DNA from: Bartonella senegalensis OS02
GTDB taxonomy: Bacteria > Pseudomonadota > Alphaproteobacteria > Rhizobiales > Rhizobiaceae
Reading direction: 5' to 3'
Length of the DNA: 64,000 bases
NCBI RefSeq assembly: GCF_000312545.1
Contig: NZ_HE997541.1
Coordinates: forward strand, 149,444 to 213,443
The translations under genes were made by a program, and so were the position numbers. Below the pieces are notes generated by a model. That model saw only the letters and a program-made list of their open reading frames with translations, was not told the DNA's origin and searched no databases. Every line of letters starts with the position of its first letter. The stretch's first letter is position 1. Shown here piece after piece: positions 1-10,522 of this stretch.

Positions 1-556
1 GGCCAAAGAGAAGTGTGTTTGTACCTGTTTATGAGATCCCTCTCTATAATGGTTGTTTTTTCTGGATGATTTATTTGGCAGAGAATTTTTACAGTCATTG
101 TTTATCAACTATAGGCCATAATTTATAGCGATTTTTATTCCAATTAGGTATTCTGAGGTATGTAAGGGTATTGCTTGCAAATCCTTCCAGTTTATGGTTT
201 TTTTGTGATTATGGGATTGATCTCAATGAGCGCTTAATAATTGTATGTGAAAAATAGCAGAGGTATTTTAATACTGTTTTTATTTGCACAAAGTTGGGTT
301 TTTGGTAGCTATCTCGACAAATAATGGAGTGTACTATTTTTTGAGAACGTTAAAGATTTTTTTATAGTTTGTTTATGTTTTGATATTCTATAAAATACAG
401 AAATATATAATTTTTGTATTGAGTGATTTTCTTCCAATACTAAAATTTATCTTGAAATTATCTTAATATTTTCATTTTCAAGCCACTCTTTGGTTTTTTT
501 TCTATGTACAATGCGCCCTCGCCAAGCCGTTGCGGCTAGGACTTAAGAATGTCTTA
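1..556. other. Gene-free AT-rich leader region
   Basis: I see no convincing gene here. The stretch is very AT-rich with frequent stops in all frames. Near its end, about 524-538, lies a small GC-rich hairpin (AGCCG, loop TTG, CGGCT) just upstream of the transglycosylase start. It could be a 5'-UTR element, but it has no T-tract and is not called a terminator. Confidence 0.4.
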
Positions 557-1081
557 ATGAAGAGAAAGAAAATGCAATTTTTAAAAATCCTTTTAAGTGC
601 AGCATTTGCTGTATTTTTTGTGTTTGATATAAGTCTGGCTCATACCATGTTCAATGTTGCAGGAACAAATGAGGGCTCAGAGACTATTGCTTCTAAGATT
701 CCTGTTCGTCCTTATGAGACTCTTATTGAGAAATTTGCGAATAAGTACAAGGTTCCTGTTAATTTGGCACATGCAGTTGTAAGGGTTGAAAGTGATTATA
801 AGGCATGTACAAAGGGAGCTGCTGGCGAAATAGGTTTGATGCAAATTAAACCTTCTACTGCACGAGGATTGGGGTTTAAGGGATCGGCGCAAGATCTTTA
901 TGATCCTGCAACCAATCTTGAATATGGTATGCGTTATTTAGCGCGGGCCTATAAACTAAGTGCTGGCGATACGTGTGGCACAATCCTTAAATATAATGCA
1001 GGTCACGGGGCAAAAAAAATGAATTCCATTTCGGAAAAATATTGCTCAAAAGTGAAAACTTATCTGGCTTCTTTAAAATGA
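557..1081 (+). CDS. Small secreted lytic transglycosylase (SLT domain)
   Basis: Predicted periplasmic murein lytic transglycosylase of 174 aa that would cleave glycan strands of peptidoglycan. A basic start is followed by a hydrophobic signal segment (about residues 8-27). The SLT fold follows, with the catalytic-Glu motif AVVRVESDYK, then GEIGLMQIKPSTA, then NLEYGMRYLARA and the ILKYNAGHG motif. This matches family 1 transglycosylases cut down to the catalytic domain. The frame stays open upstream to a TTG at 530. I prefer ATG 557, or ATG 572, because the signal peptide then sits at the N terminus. It stands alone ahead of RNase P RNA. Such small SLT proteins can belong to type IV secretion systems (VirB1-like) or to general wall turnover; no secretion genes are nearby, so the role is open. 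Confidence 0.85.
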   Translation: MKRKKMQFLKILLSAAFAVFFVFDISLAHTMFNVAGTNEGSETIASKIPVRPYETLIEKFANKYKVPVNLAHAVVRVESDYKACTKGAAGEIGLMQIKPSTARGLGFKGSAQDLYDPATNLEYGMRYLARAYKLSAGDTCGTILKYNAGHGAKKMNSISEKYCSKVKTYLASLK

Positions 1082-1177
1082 AGGTGCGCTTTGAAGGCAA
1101 TGGATTTTCTCGGTTAGGTTTGTAAAATATTTTGCAGGACTCTTTTCACTTGAAGAAAAATGTTTTATAAGTAAGGC

Positions 1178-1566
1178 GTCAGTCGGCTGGGCAGCCGCGC
1201 TTGTCCAATGCCTAAAGGCGGCGAGTGAGGAAAGTCCGGGCTCCACGGAAAAACGGTGCCGGGTAACACCCGGCGGGGGCGACCCTAGGGAAAGTGCCAC
1301 AGAAAGCAAACCGCCTATTTTTATAGGTAAGGGTGAAAGGGTGGAGTAAGAGCCCACCGCGCATTCAGTAATGAGTGTGGCAAGGTAAACCCCACCGGGA
1401 GCAAGACCAAATAGAAATGACGCGCAAGACTTAACTTGCAGCCGGTTTCCGGGCGAGTCATTCGGGTAGGTTGCACGAGGCGGATGGTAACATCCGTCCC
1501 AGATGAATGGTTGCCATGTAAAGTGTACACTTTACCATACAGAACCCGGCTTATAGGCCGACTGAT
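1178..1566 (+). ncRNA. rnpB: RNase P RNA (bacterial class A)
   Basis: Catalytic RNA of ribonuclease P, which matures tRNA 5' ends. The P1 helix closes perfectly: CAGTCGGC at 1180-1187 pairs with GCCGACTG at 1557-1564. Conserved core segments are visible: GAGGAAAGTCCGGGCTCC near 1226-1243, the AGGGAAAGTGCCACAGAAA block near 1286-1305, and AGAACCCGGCTTATAGGCCG at the 3' end. Length (about 390 nt) and order fit alphaproteobacterial type A RNA. Open frames overlapping it are artefacts. It lies just upstream of the dcw cluster. Confidence 0.97.
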
Positions 1567-1818
1567 TATAGTTTACAACGTTTATCGATTAATACAACAT
1601 TTTATCATTGAATTGTATAAAATTGATGTTGCACGAGATTTTTTATAGAGTGTGTGTTTTTTAAAGTTTACACTCAAACAAAGCGTGCTTTTTAAATTAT
1701 AACATTTTTTTAAATATAATGCGTTAGCATGTGTATCCGGTTAGCTTTAACTTCATTTCTTTTATTATGAGAGAGAGAAGAGTTAAGCTTTTAGAGATTT
1801 TGACATCAGTTGCCAGTG

Positions 1819-2859
1819 ATGGTTCTTGATGTGAAAAAGTATAAATCAAGACGGATTATTTTGACAAAACAAGATCACAGAGCTGAACGCCATATTCCAG
1901 TGTTGTTACAGCCAGTTTTAACTGGGCTTATGCCATTGGTTGGGGCAAAAGTAATTGATGGTACCTTTGGTGCTGGGGGGTATACACGTGCTTTGTTATA
2001 TGCGGGTGCACAGGTTATTGCTCTTGATCGTGATCCTTATGCTATTCGTGAGGGGCAGTCGCTTGTTGATGAATTTTTTCCACGATTTCGTTTGGTGCAA
2101 GGGGAGTTTTCACAGTTGGATCGCGTGGTTGAAGAGAAGGTGGATGCTGTTATTTTAGATATTGGTGTCTCTTCAATGCAGCTTGATGAAGCTGAAAGAG
2201 GGTTTTCTTTTCAAAAAGATGGCCCATTAGATATGCGAATGGCTCAGACTGGTTTTACTGCTGCTGATGTTGTGAATCGTTTAAAAGGTGATGAGTTAGC
2301 GCGAATCTTTAAAATATTAGGAGAGGAACGCTATGCAGGGCGAATTGCACGAATGATTGAAAAACGCCGCTCTCTTCAGCCATTTTTGCGTACAGGTGAT
2401 CTTGCTCATGCCATTGAGGCATTGGTGGGGCGTAAAAACGGAGAGCGTATTCATCCTGCAACGCGGGTATTTCAGGCTCTTCGCATTTATGTAAACGATG
2501 AAATTGGTGAACTTGCGCGTGGCTTATTTGCTGCTGAACGTGTTTTGAAGCCAGGGGGTCGTTTGGGCATCGTGAGTTTTCATTCTCTTGAAGATCGTAT
2601 GGTAAAGAGATTTTTTTCTGCTCGTTCAGGAGAGTGCGTGAGATCACGCTATCTTCCTGAAATAGAGATGGCTCCAGCAACATTTTTTCCTTTGTTTAAA
2701 GGGGGTATAACTGCAAATAAAGAGGAGTTGGAGCGAAATCCTCGTTCACGTTCTGCGAGGTTGCGTATTGGGGTACGTACTGAAGCGGAGTGTCTTGCTG
2801 AAGATATGAAATTGTTTGGCTTAGCAAAGATTGCCAGTTTTGAAGGTGGCAAAAAATGA
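1819..2859 (+). CDS. rsmH: 16S rRNA m4C1402 methyltransferase RsmH
   Basis: N4-methylation of cytosine 1402 in 16S rRNA by a SAM-dependent enzyme (MraW family), and first gene of the dcw cluster here. It has the [10 protein letters not shown] opening, the SAM-binding stretch [18 protein letters not shown], the [13 protein letters not shown] motif, the helical insert with [17 protein letters not shown], and [14 protein letters not shown] near the C terminus. About 346 aa from ATG 1819; a GTG (1816) and a TTG (1810) just upstream are possible but less likely starts, and no strong ribosome site discriminates them. The N terminus is about 20 residues longer than in many relatives. It overlaps ftsL by 4 nt (ATGA). 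mraZ, which often precedes it, is not found upstream. Confidence 0.95.
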   Translation: MVLDVKKYKSRRIILTKQDHRAERHIPVLLQPVLTGLMPLVGAKVIDGTFGAGGYTRALLYAGAQVIALDRDPYAIREGQSLVDEFFPRFRLVQGEFSQLDRVVEEKVDAVILDIGVSSMQLDEAERGFSFQKDGPLDMRMAQTGFTAADVVNRLKGDELARIFKILGEERYAGRIARMIEKRRSLQPFLRTGDLAHAIEALVGRKNGERIHPATRVFQALRIYVNDEIGELARGLFAAERVLKPGGRLGIVSFHSLEDRMVKRFFSARSGECVRSRYLPEIEMAPATFFPLFKGGITANKEELERNPRSRSARLRIGVRTEAECLAEDMKLFGLAKIASFEGGKK

Positions 2860-3260
2860 CAGTTTTCCGTACATTCGATATGATTTTAGTGATGATTATG
2901 ATTTGTATGGCAGGTCTTACTTATAAGGTTAAATATGATGTCCAAAAACGAATGAGTGAAATTCGTCGTCTTGAACAAAAAATTGCTGCAGAAAAAAATA
3001 CAGTGAGTTTGCTTCATGCTGAGTGGGCTGTGATGATAGAGCCTTCACGCATGCAAAAACTTGCAAAACGTTATCAAAAGGAGCTTGGTTTAGAGAGTAT
3101 CCAGCCACGGCAAGTTGTAGAGTTTGACAGTCTTCCAGTCCGTGTATACGATCCAATTGAAGATGTGATTAAACAAAATCTTTTAGAGGAAGGAAAGGAT
3201 ATTTTAGCAAATAATCATATTTCTCAGGAGAATGCTGTTGTTCGAAAAGGTATGCGATGA
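2856..3260 (+). CDS. ftsL: Cell division protein FtsL-like
   Basis: Small bitopic inner-membrane division protein, 134 aa. One N-terminal membrane segment (about residues 7-24) is followed by a predicted periplasmic coiled coil rich in Lys, Glu and Gln ([16 protein letters not shown]). The motif [22 protein letters not shown] is characteristic of alphaproteobacterial FtsL. Position between rsmH and ftsI, with ATGA overlaps on both sides, supports the call; sequence alone is weakly conserved in this family. It would join FtsQ and FtsB to activate the FtsW-FtsI septal synthase. Confidence 0.85.
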   Translation: MTVFRTFDMILVMIMICMAGLTYKVKYDVQKRMSEIRRLEQKIAAEKNTVSLLHAEWAVMIEPSRMQKLAKRYQKELGLESIQPRQVVEFDSLPVRVYDPIEDVIKQNLLEEGKDILANNHISQENAVVRKGMR

Positions 3261-5002
3261 TGAAATCATACTTTCCATTCTCGCAGAAGAAAAAGCGCTT
3301 AAAAAAACAGTTCAATATTGATAATTTTCCTGTTCGTCCCTCGTATTCTGCTCGTCCACGCTTACTTTTTTCTTTGCTCTGTTTCCTTATTTTATATGGT
3401 GTTATGGGGGCTTGTCTTATTTCTTATGGGCTTGAGGGGGGACAGATTGAAGAAGCAAAAGGGCCAAGTGTTCTTCAATTAACTGCCAGGCCTGATATTC
3501 TTGATCGTAATGGTCGTTTATTGGCAACAGATATTAAAACCTATTCACTTTTTGCTGAACCACGACGTATTATTGATGTCGATGAAACAATAGAATTGCT
3601 CTCAACAGTGTTGCCAGATCTCAATTGGCAGGAAACTTATAAACGTCTTAAAAAAAAGTCTAGCTTTTCTTGGATTCAGCGTGGATTAACGCCAATGCAG
3701 AAAACGCAAATTATGGCTCTTGGTATTCCAGGAATTGGTTTTCGTACCGAAGTTCGTCGTTTTTATCCCAGTGGTGCTGTGCTTTCCCATATTCTTGGCA
3801 TGGTTAATGTCGATAATCAGGGCATAGCGGGTATGGAAAAATATATCGATGATGCTGGTTTGAGTGATTTGCGTGCTGCTGGTCTTGCAACCGAAGAATC
3901 CTTAAAACCAGTGCGGCTTTCGATTGATGTGCGACTTCAGACAATTGTTCATGATGAACTTATGAAGGCAATGAAGCGTTATAAGGCAATTGCTGCAGGA
4001 GCTGTTATTTTAAATATCTACACAGGCGAAGTTTTGGCTATGGCATCACTCCCAGATTTTGATCCTGGAAATCCTGTTGATGCTTTGAAAAATGATCGCT
4101 TCAATCGGATGACTGCTGGAACTTTTGAAATGGGATCTATCATTAAAAGTTTTACAACTGCGATGGCACTTGATTCAGATATATTCCATTTAAATAGTGT
4201 CATTGATGCTTCAAAACCTCTTCAAGCAAGTAGAGGTTTTACTATTCATGATTTTCATGGGAAAAATCGTCCTCTAACGTTATGGGAGGTTTTTATTTAT
4301 TCCTCTAACATTGGTTCTGCTAAGGAGGCAATGGCGGTAGGGATTGAGGGACATCGTACTTTTTTGAAACGCCTTGGTTTACTTGATCGAATGACAACAG
4401 AATTGCCTGAAGTTGCGTATCCTCTCGTGCCAAATCATTGGAAGGATATCCATTCTATGACGATTTCTTTTGGACATGGTATGGCAACAACGCCCTTGCA
4501 AACAGCGGTCGCTGGTGCTGCTTTAATGAATGATGGTTGGTTAATTGCTCCTACATTCTTAAAACGCACAAAAGACCAAGCTTCGCAACATGCAAAACAT
4601 GTTCTACAGGCTAAAACGAGCCAAAATATGCGTTATCTTTATAAGTTAAATAGCGATATTGGTTCTGGGCGTAATGCAAAAGTAGAAGGGTATCGTGTTG
4701 GTGGTAAGACAGGAACAGCTGAAAAAGTTGAAAATGGAAAATATTCTAAAACAAAAAATTTCAATAGTTTTCTCGCTGCTTTTCCCATTGATGATCCTGC
4801 TTATGTTGTTTTAACAATTATCGACGAACCTCAGCCTGAAGAGGGGCAGCATTCAGCAACAGCAGCAATGAATGCAGGGCCTATGCTTGCTAATATTATT
4901 CGCCGTTCCGCAAGTTTTCTTGGAATAAAACCAGATTTTCAGAAAGAATATGAGTCTCTTTTAAGCACAAAGGACAGTTCAACTTTCGTTAAAAAACGGT
5001 GA
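3257..5002 (+). CDS. ftsI: Septal peptidoglycan transpeptidase FtsI (PBP3)
   Basis: Class B penicillin-binding protein that crosslinks septal peptidoglycan, 581 aa. It has a short basic cytoplasmic tail, a membrane anchor at about residues 31-53, a dimerisation domain with RPDILDRNGRLLATD, and a C-terminal transpeptidase domain. The three active-site motifs are visible: SIIK with nucleophile Ser about 294, SSN in the YSSNIGSAKE stretch, and KTG in VGGKTGTAEK. It starts at ATG 3257, overlapping the ftsL stop, and ends 23 nt before murE. It should work with FtsW, encoded further down the cluster. Confidence 0.96.
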   Translation: MMKSYFPFSQKKKRLKKQFNIDNFPVRPSYSARPRLLFSLLCFLILYGVMGACLISYGLEGGQIEEAKGPSVLQLTARPDILDRNGRLLATDIKTYSLFAEPRRIIDVDETIELLSTVLPDLNWQETYKRLKKKSSFSWIQRGLTPMQKTQIMALGIPGIGFRTEVRRFYPSGAVLSHILGMVNVDNQGIAGMEKYIDDAGLSDLRAAGLATEESLKPVRLSIDVRLQTIVHDELMKAMKRYKAIAAGAVILNIYTGEVLAMASLPDFDPGNPVDALKNDRFNRMTAGTFEMGSIIKSFTTAMALDSDIFHLNSVIDASKPLQASRGFTIHDFHGKNRPLTLWEVFIYSSNIGSAKEAMAVGIEGHRTFLKRLGLLDRMTTELPEVAYPLVPNHWKDIHSMTISFGHGMATTPLQTAVAGAALMNDGWLIAPTFLKRTKDQASQHAKHVLQAKTSQNMRYLYKLNSDIGSGRNAKVEGYRVGGKTGTAEKVENGKYSKTKNFNSFLAAFPIDDPAYVVLTIIDEPQPEEGQHSATAAMNAGPMLANIIRRSASFLGIKPDFQKEYESLLSTKDSSTFVKKR

Positions 5003-5025
5003 AACTTATATAAAGGTGCGTTGTC

Positions 5026-6477
5026 ATGTTGTTTGGAACAGTTTTTACAGAATGTTTTGAAGATGAGAAGCTTTCTTCAATAGAAATAACAGGAATTAGT
5101 GCAGATTCTCGGCAAATTTTGCCAGGCTATGTTTTTGTAGCTCTTCAAGGTTATCAAGATGATGGGAGACATTATATCAATGATGCGATAAAACGTGGTG
5201 CAAAAGCAATCGTTACAGATTGTAATATTGTTCTGGACAATTTTTCTGTTCCCCTTTTGCGTGTTTTGGATGCTCGTCATAGTTTAGCGGTTGCAGCTGC
5301 CCGTTTTTATGGTTCTCAACCTGAAACTGTCGTTGCTGTGACAGGGACAAGTGGAAAAACATCCGTTGTCTCTTTTGTTCGGCAAATTTGGACTCATGTT
5401 GGATTATCTGCTGCGAGTATAGGAACGGTCGGTGTTATTTCTCCTAAACGGAATGATTATGGTTCTCTTACAACACCTGATCCGGTCATTTTGCAGCGCC
5501 TTCTTTGTGAAATTGCTAATGAGGGTGTTACGCATGCCGCTCTCGAAGCATCTTCGCATGGGCTTGATCAATGTCGACTTGATGGAGTCCGTCTTACTGC
5601 TGCTGCCTTTACCAATTTGGGGCGTGATCATTTGGATTATCACAAGAGCGTAGAGGATTATCTGCGTGCTAAAATGAGATTATTTGATACGCTTTTACCC
5701 CAAGATGCTTCTGCTTTGGTTTTTGCAGATGATGTTTATTCGCAAAAGGTTATTGATATTATTACACAAACGGGGCGTCATGTTTTAACAATTGGCCGTA
5801 AAGGGCAATTTATCACTCTTAATCGGATTGAGCATCAACGTTTGAAACAGTGTGTTGAATGTCGTTTGGAAAACAATATCTATACATTTGATTTGCCTTT
5901 AGCTGGAGATTTTCAAGTGAACAATGCACTTATGGCGGCGGGACTTGCAATTGCAACAGGTGTATCGCCTGATAAGGTGTTTCGTTCTCTTGAAACTTTG
6001 CAGGGAGCACCTGGTCGTTTAGAGTTGATTGGAAAGACAGAAAATAATGCTCCTGTTTATATAGACTATGCCCATAAACCAGAAGCTTTGGAGCAGGTGT
6101 TGCTTTCTGTTCGTCCCTTTACGCAAGGGCGTTTAATCCTTGTTTTTGGTTGTGGAGGAGATCGCGATCAAGGAAAAAGACCTTTAATGGGAAAAATTGC
6201 AGAAAATAAAGCTGATATTGTGATTGTAACGGATGATAATCCTCGCACGGAAATGCCAGCAAAAATACGCAAGGATATTTTGCAAGCAGTGCCAAAAGCC
6301 ATCGAAATAGCAGATCGTGGTGAGGCTATTAGTTATGCAGTTGGGCTTTTAAACGCAGGGGATACATTAATCATTGCTGGAAAAGGTCATGAGAATGGTC
6401 AAATTATAGGGCAAAAAACATATCCTTTTTCAGATCGTTTGAAAGCGATTGAAGCTTTGCAGGAACGGATTCAATGA
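5026..6477 (+). CDS. murE: UDP-MurNAc-tripeptide synthetase MurE
   Basis: Cytoplasmic ligase that adds the third residue to UDP-MurNAc-L-Ala-D-Glu. The motif DDNPRTE, with its Asn/Arg substrate-binding signature, predicts meso-diaminopimelate as substrate. It is 483 aa, normal length, with the Mur ligase order: an N-terminal UDP-binding domain ([18 protein letters not shown]), the P-loop TGTSGKTS at about residues 105-112, the central [11 protein letters not shown] and [11 protein letters not shown] motifs, and a C-terminal domain with [11 protein letters not shown] ribosome site (aaaggtg) lies upstream. It overlaps murF by 4 nt (ATGA). Confidence 0.97.
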   Translation: MLFGTVFTECFEDEKLSSIEITGISADSRQILPGYVFVALQGYQDDGRHYINDAIKRGAKAIVTDCNIVLDNFSVPLLRVLDARHSLAVAAARFYGSQPETVVAVTGTSGKTSVVSFVRQIWTHVGLSAASIGTVGVISPKRNDYGSLTTPDPVILQRLLCEIANEGVTHAALEASSHGLDQCRLDGVRLTAAAFTNLGRDHLDYHKSVEDYLRAKMRLFDTLLPQDASALVFADDVYSQKVIDIITQTGRHVLTIGRKGQFITLNRIEHQRLKQCVECRLENNIYTFDLPLAGDFQVNNALMAAGLAIATGVSPDKVFRSLETLQGAPGRLELIGKTENNAPVYIDYAHKPEALEQVLLSVRPFTQGRLILVFGCGGDRDQGKRPLMGKIAENKADIVIVTDDNPRTEMPAKIRKDILQAVPKAIEIADRGEAISYAVGLLNAGDTLIIAGKGHENGQIIGQKTYPFSDRLKAIEALQERIQ

Positions 6478-7895
6478 AAGCTTTATGGGATAAACAAGCA
6501 CTTATTGCAGCAATTGAGGGTTATGCAATTGGCGATATACCGGAAACTTTTTCCGGTATATCTATTGATAGTCGTACTCTTATAGACGGTGATATTTTTT
6601 TCTGTATTAAAGGACATCATCTTGATGGTCATGATTTTGCGGCGCAAGCTTATGAACAAGGTGCAGGCGTTCTTATTGTTGCGGAAAACCGTTTGACTGA
6701 TATGGAAAAAATATCCGCTCCACTTATTGTTGTTCCTGATGTTTTACAAGCCCTGGAAAAACTTGGAAAAGCTGCGCGCACGCGCTCAAAAGCTAAAATT
6801 ATAGCGGTAACAGGATCGGTGGGAAAAACAACGACCAAAGAAGTTCTTAAACAAGTGTTGGCAACTATTGGGAAGGTTCACGCTAATTCTGCTTCTTTGA
6901 ATAATCACTGGGGTGTGCCGCTTACCTTGGCGCGAATGCCTGTAGAGAGTGATTATGGTATCTTTGAAATTGGTATGAATCATAAAGATGAAATTCGCCC
7001 TTTGGTTAAGTTGGTCCATCCACATGTTGTTGTCATTACACATATTTCTGCGGCACATATGGGTTTCTTCAAAAATCTTGAAGAAATAGCAGATGCAAAA
7101 GCTGAAATTTTTGAAGGATTAGATGAGGAAGGTATTGCCGTTTTAAATGCGGATAATGATTTTTTTGCTTATTTAGTGCGAAAAGCAAAGCAATGTGGCG
7201 TGAAAAAAATCTTAAGCTTTGGTGAGACTAAGAATTCTGATTATCAAGCGAAAGAGATACGTCTTCTCACAGATTATTCTTCAATGGTTGTCTGTATTTT
7301 GGGGCAAGATAGGGCAATGAAAATTGGTGCTCCTGGACGGCATAGTGTACAAAACAGTTTAGCTGCAATTGCTGTTTGTGGAGCCCTTGGTGTTGATTTA
7401 GAGCCTATTTTACTTTCTTTGAGCTGTTTTTCTCTTCAAAAGGGGCGCGGTGTTCGTTACCGACTGTCTTTGCCAAGTGGGGGTGAATTTTGTTTAATTG
7501 ATGAAAGCTATAATGCTAATCCTGAATCTATGCGTGCGGCTCTTGATCTGCTTGCTACAGGACCAGTCGGTGTGGAGGGAAGGCGAATTGCTGTTTTGGG
7601 TGATATGTTGGAGTTGGGGGCTTATAGTGAAAAATTCCATCGTGATTTAGTAGAGCCAGTGTATCTTTCTGGTGCTCATCCCGTTTTTTTATTTGGTGAG
7701 GCAATGAAGTTTTTAGCCACTGATCTGTCTGCATATGTTAAGGTTCATTATGCTGAAAATAGTGAAAAAATTTTACCACTTCTTTTGGAAGAAATTTCTA
7801 ATGGAGACCTCCTTATGATTAAATCATCCCATAGTCTTTCTTCCTCAGATATTGTGAGGGCACTGCTTGATCACTATAAAGTGGCTTCTGTGTAG
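6474..7895 (+). CDS. murF: UDP-MurNAc-pentapeptide synthetase MurF
   Basis: Adds D-Ala-D-Ala to UDP-MurNAc-tripeptide, the last cytoplasmic peptide step. 473 aa. It has the N-terminal [20 protein letters not shown] motif, the P-loop [12 protein letters not shown] at about residues 112-122, [12 protein letters not shown], the [10 protein letters not shown] motif, and C-terminal [15 protein letters not shown] and LGDMLELG, all typical of MurF. It overlaps murE, and mraY follows after a short gap. The D-Ala-D-Ala it uses would come from the Ddl encoded downstream in the same cluster. Confidence 0.97.
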   Translation: MKALWDKQALIAAIEGYAIGDIPETFSGISIDSRTLIDGDIFFCIKGHHLDGHDFAAQAYEQGAGVLIVAENRLTDMEKISAPLIVVPDVLQALEKLGKAARTRSKAKIIAVTGSVGKTTTKEVLKQVLATIGKVHANSASLNNHWGVPLTLARMPVESDYGIFEIGMNHKDEIRPLVKLVHPHVVVITHISAAHMGFFKNLEEIADAKAEIFEGLDEEGIAVLNADNDFFAYLVRKAKQCGVKKILSFGETKNSDYQAKEIRLLTDYSSMVVCILGQDRAMKIGAPGRHSVQNSLAAIAVCGALGVDLEPILLSLSCFSLQKGRGVRYRLSLPSGGEFCLIDESYNANPESMRAALDLLATGPVGVEGRRIAVLGDMLELGAYSEKFHRDLVEPVYLSGAHPVFLFGEAMKFLATDLSAYVKVHYAENSEKILPLLLEEISNGDLLMIKSSHSLSSSDIVRALLDHYKVASV

Positions 7896-7917
7896 TTTTA
7901 ATAGGTTTTTTTGTATC

Positions 7918-8986
7918 ATGATGCTGTTTTTTCTTCGCTTAGTGATTGGCTCCCAGGCGTGGGTGTGTTTCGTTACATTACTTTTCGCACTATCGCAGCT
8001 GTGCTGACATCGGGGCTCATTGTCTTTTTGTTTGGTCCTAGCATTATTACTTCTCTTAAATTGCGACAGGGAAAAGGGCAGCCAATTCGTGCTGATGGTC
8101 CTCAAACACATTTTAAAAAGGCTGGAACGCCTACTATGGGTGGTTTGATGATTTTAACCGGCATTGTAGTATCAGCGCTCTTGTGGTGTAATTTATCGAA
8201 TATTTATTTTTGGGTGTCCTTATTTGTTATGCTTTCTTTTGGGATGATTGGTTTTTACGATGATTATCTTAAGGTTACCAAACAAACGGAGAAAGGATTT
8301 TCCGGTAAAGCTCGGTTAAGTTTGGAGTTTTTGGTTGCGGCAATTGCTGCTTTGGTTTTTTACAAGTGGGTTCGCCTGGATTAGCTTTACCCTTTGTGAA
8401 AGATTACTTTATCAATTTGAGTTGGTTTTTCATTCCTTTTTCTGCTTTTGTTATTGTAGCCACTGGAAATGCGGTTAATTTGACTGATGGTCTTGATGGA
8501 CTAGCTATTGTTCCTGTGATGGTTGCTGCTTTGTCTTTTGCTTTGATTGCTTACCTTTCTGGTAATATCAATTTTGCTGATTATCTTCAAATCCATTATG
8601 TATCGGGGACGGGTGAATTGGCTGTTTTATTGGGAGCTGTTGTTGGTGCGGGGCTTGGCTTTTTATGGTTTAATGCGCCGCCGGCTGCCATTTTTATGGG
8701 GGATACTGGTTCATTGGCGCTTGGAGGACTGTTGGGTAGTGTTGCTGTCGCAACTAAGCATGAAATTGTTTTGGCTCTTATTGGAGGACTTTTTGTGCTG
8801 GAAGGATTTTCGGTTGTTATCCAAGTCGGTTATTTTAAATTAACAAAAAAGCGTGTGTTCCTTATGGCACCGATACACCATCATTTTGAGAAAAAAGGCT
8901 GGACTGAAAGTCAAGTGGTGATACGCTTTTGGATTATTTCAATAGTTCTTGCTCTCATTGGTCTTTCAACACTTAAATTGCGGTGA
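7918..8986 (+). pseudogene. mraY: mraY, phospho-MurNAc-pentapeptide translocase, frameshifted as sequenced
   Basis: Makes lipid I from UDP-MurNAc-pentapeptide and undecaprenyl phosphate in the inner membrane. The family motifs are all present but split over two frames: [29 protein letters not shown] in the first part (open to 8384), and [26 protein letters not shown] and [12 protein letters not shown] in the second (open from 8366). The break is at about 8362-8370, where one extra A after TACAA would restore [12 protein letters not shown]. Near the start, ATG 7918/7921 is also out of frame. One extra T in the T6 run at 7927-7932 would give [14 protein letters not shown], as expected for the family. 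With both bases restored the gene is exactly 356 codons plus stop. Since mraY is essential, sequencing indels are the simplest explanation. A TTG at 7911 is the only start in the frame as given. Confidence 0.9.
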
Positions 8987-8990
8987 AATT

Positions 8991-10391
8991 TTGATTTCTA
9001 TTGCGTGTTATAAGGGGAAAAAAGTTGCTCTATTTGGATTAGGAAAATCCGGATTAGCTGCTGCGCAAGCTTTGATGTGTGGTGGTGCAGAGGTGGTCGC
9101 TTGGGATGATAATCCTTCAGGTGTAGAAGCGGCTCATCGAGAAAATATTCCAACAAGAAATCTTCGTCATGAAGATTGGTCAGAATTTGTTGCATTGATT
9201 CTCGCACCAGGCGTTCCTTTAACTTATCCTCAGCCGCATTGGGTTGTTGATAAGGCACATCAAGCAAATATAGAAATTATCGGTGATATTGAATTATTTG
9301 TGCGTGCGCGTAACCATTTTTTACAGCAGTATGGTTTTTGTGATGAAGATGTTCCGTTTATTGCTATTACCGGCACAAATGGAAAATCAACAACGACAGC
9401 TTTGCTTACTCACTTGTTGGAACAAATGGGTTATGATGTGCAGATGGGCGGAAATATTGGAACGGCAATATTGATGCTTAAGCCATTTGTGAAAAAACGT
9501 ATTTATGTGATTGAATGTTCATCATTTCAAATTGATCTTACTCCCTCTCTTCAGCCTACCATTGGACTTTTGTTAAATTTAACACCTGATCATATTGATC
9601 GCCATGGGAGCTTTGCGCATTATGTGAGGGCTAAAAAGAATTTAGTGGCTGGGGCTTCACATGCTTTTATTTCGGTTGATGATGCAGCTTGTAAGGTTTT
9701 GTATCAACAATTGCTTGATGAAGGTCATCACGTTGTGGCAGTTTCCAAGGAACATTTTGTTGAAAATGGTTTTTACGCCGATGGAACTGAGCTCTTTTCT
9801 GTTTGCCAAGGGCAGCGTCATATGCTCGCAGATCTCTCGTCTATGGCTGCATTGCGCGGCAGTCATAATGCGCAAAATGCTCTGATGGCATTAGCAACAT
9901 TGCAGGCTTTAAAAATAATTGATCCTCATATGAACAAGCATTTAGCAAGTTATCAAGGGTTGGCTCACCGTATGCAGCAGGTGCGTAAAATAGGATCAGT
10001 TTTGTTTATCAATGATAGCAAGGCTACCAATGCAGAGGCCTCTGCTCCCGCGCTTGCTGCTTTTCATGATATTTTTTGGATTGTTGGAGGGCAAGCGAAA
10101 GAAGCAGGAATTAATTCTCTTAGAGGATTTTTTCATAAAATTCGTAAGGCTTATTTGATTGGGACTGCGGCAGAAGAATTTTCTGGTGTTATTGGATCTT
10201 CTTTTCCTTTTTCGATGAGTTTAACTTTGGAAAATGCGGTGCATGAAGCTGCTGCTGATGCAATGCGTTGTAAGGTGAAAGAAGCTGTGGTCCTCTTTTC
10301 ACCTGCTTGTGCAAGTTATGATCAATTTAAAAATTATGAAGTGCGCGGGGAAGCGTTTATTTCTTTTGTTATGCAGTTAAAAGAAACATAA
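8991..10391 (+). CDS. murD: UDP-MurNAc-L-Ala-D-Glu ligase MurD
   Basis: Adds D-glutamate to UDP-MurNAc-L-Ala. About 466 aa from the TTG at 8991, which lies 5 nt after the mraY stop and directly precedes the family opening [15 protein letters not shown]. The frame is open further upstream (to 8949), but that would run inside mraY. Visible motifs are the P-loop [14 protein letters not shown] (about residues 125-138), [20 protein letters not shown], and C-terminal [10 protein letters not shown] and [19 protein letters not shown]. No ATG fits, so a TTG start is likely real. Confidence 0.95.
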   Translation: MISIACYKGKKVALFGLGKSGLAAAQALMCGGAEVVAWDDNPSGVEAAHRENIPTRNLRHEDWSEFVALILAPGVPLTYPQPHWVVDKAHQANIEIIGDIELFVRARNHFLQQYGFCDEDVPFIAITGTNGKSTTTALLTHLLEQMGYDVQMGGNIGTAILMLKPFVKKRIYVIECSSFQIDLTPSLQPTIGLLLNLTPDHIDRHGSFAHYVRAKKNLVAGASHAFISVDDAACKVLYQQLLDEGHHVVAVSKEHFVENGFYADGTELFSVCQGQRHMLADLSSMAALRGSHNAQNALMALATLQALKIIDPHMNKHLASYQGLAHRMQQVRKIGSVLFINDSKATNAEASAPALAAFHDIFWIVGGQAKEAGINSLRGFFHKIRKAYLIGTAAEEFSGVIGSSFPFSMSLTLENAVHEAAADAMRCKVKEAVVLFSPACASYDQFKNYEVRGEAFISFVMQLKET

Positions 10392-10522
10392 ATTATAAAA
10401 AATGTTTTTGCGTTAATATTCCGGAATCTTTTCTCATGTAATTCAGTTTTTGAAGTGTTTACTAAAAAAGTTGGGAACCATGTCACTTTGAGTGGAATTA
10501 TGAAAAGGATAAGGTGAATATA

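Noticed and set aside
1321..1648. Open frames on both strands over the RNase P RNA region
   Set aside because: They overlap rnpB, have no domain, and are explained by the structured RNA.
8366..8986. The second mraY frame as a separate membrane protein
   Set aside because: It continues the MraY domain exactly from the point where the first frame stops; one base restores a single gene.
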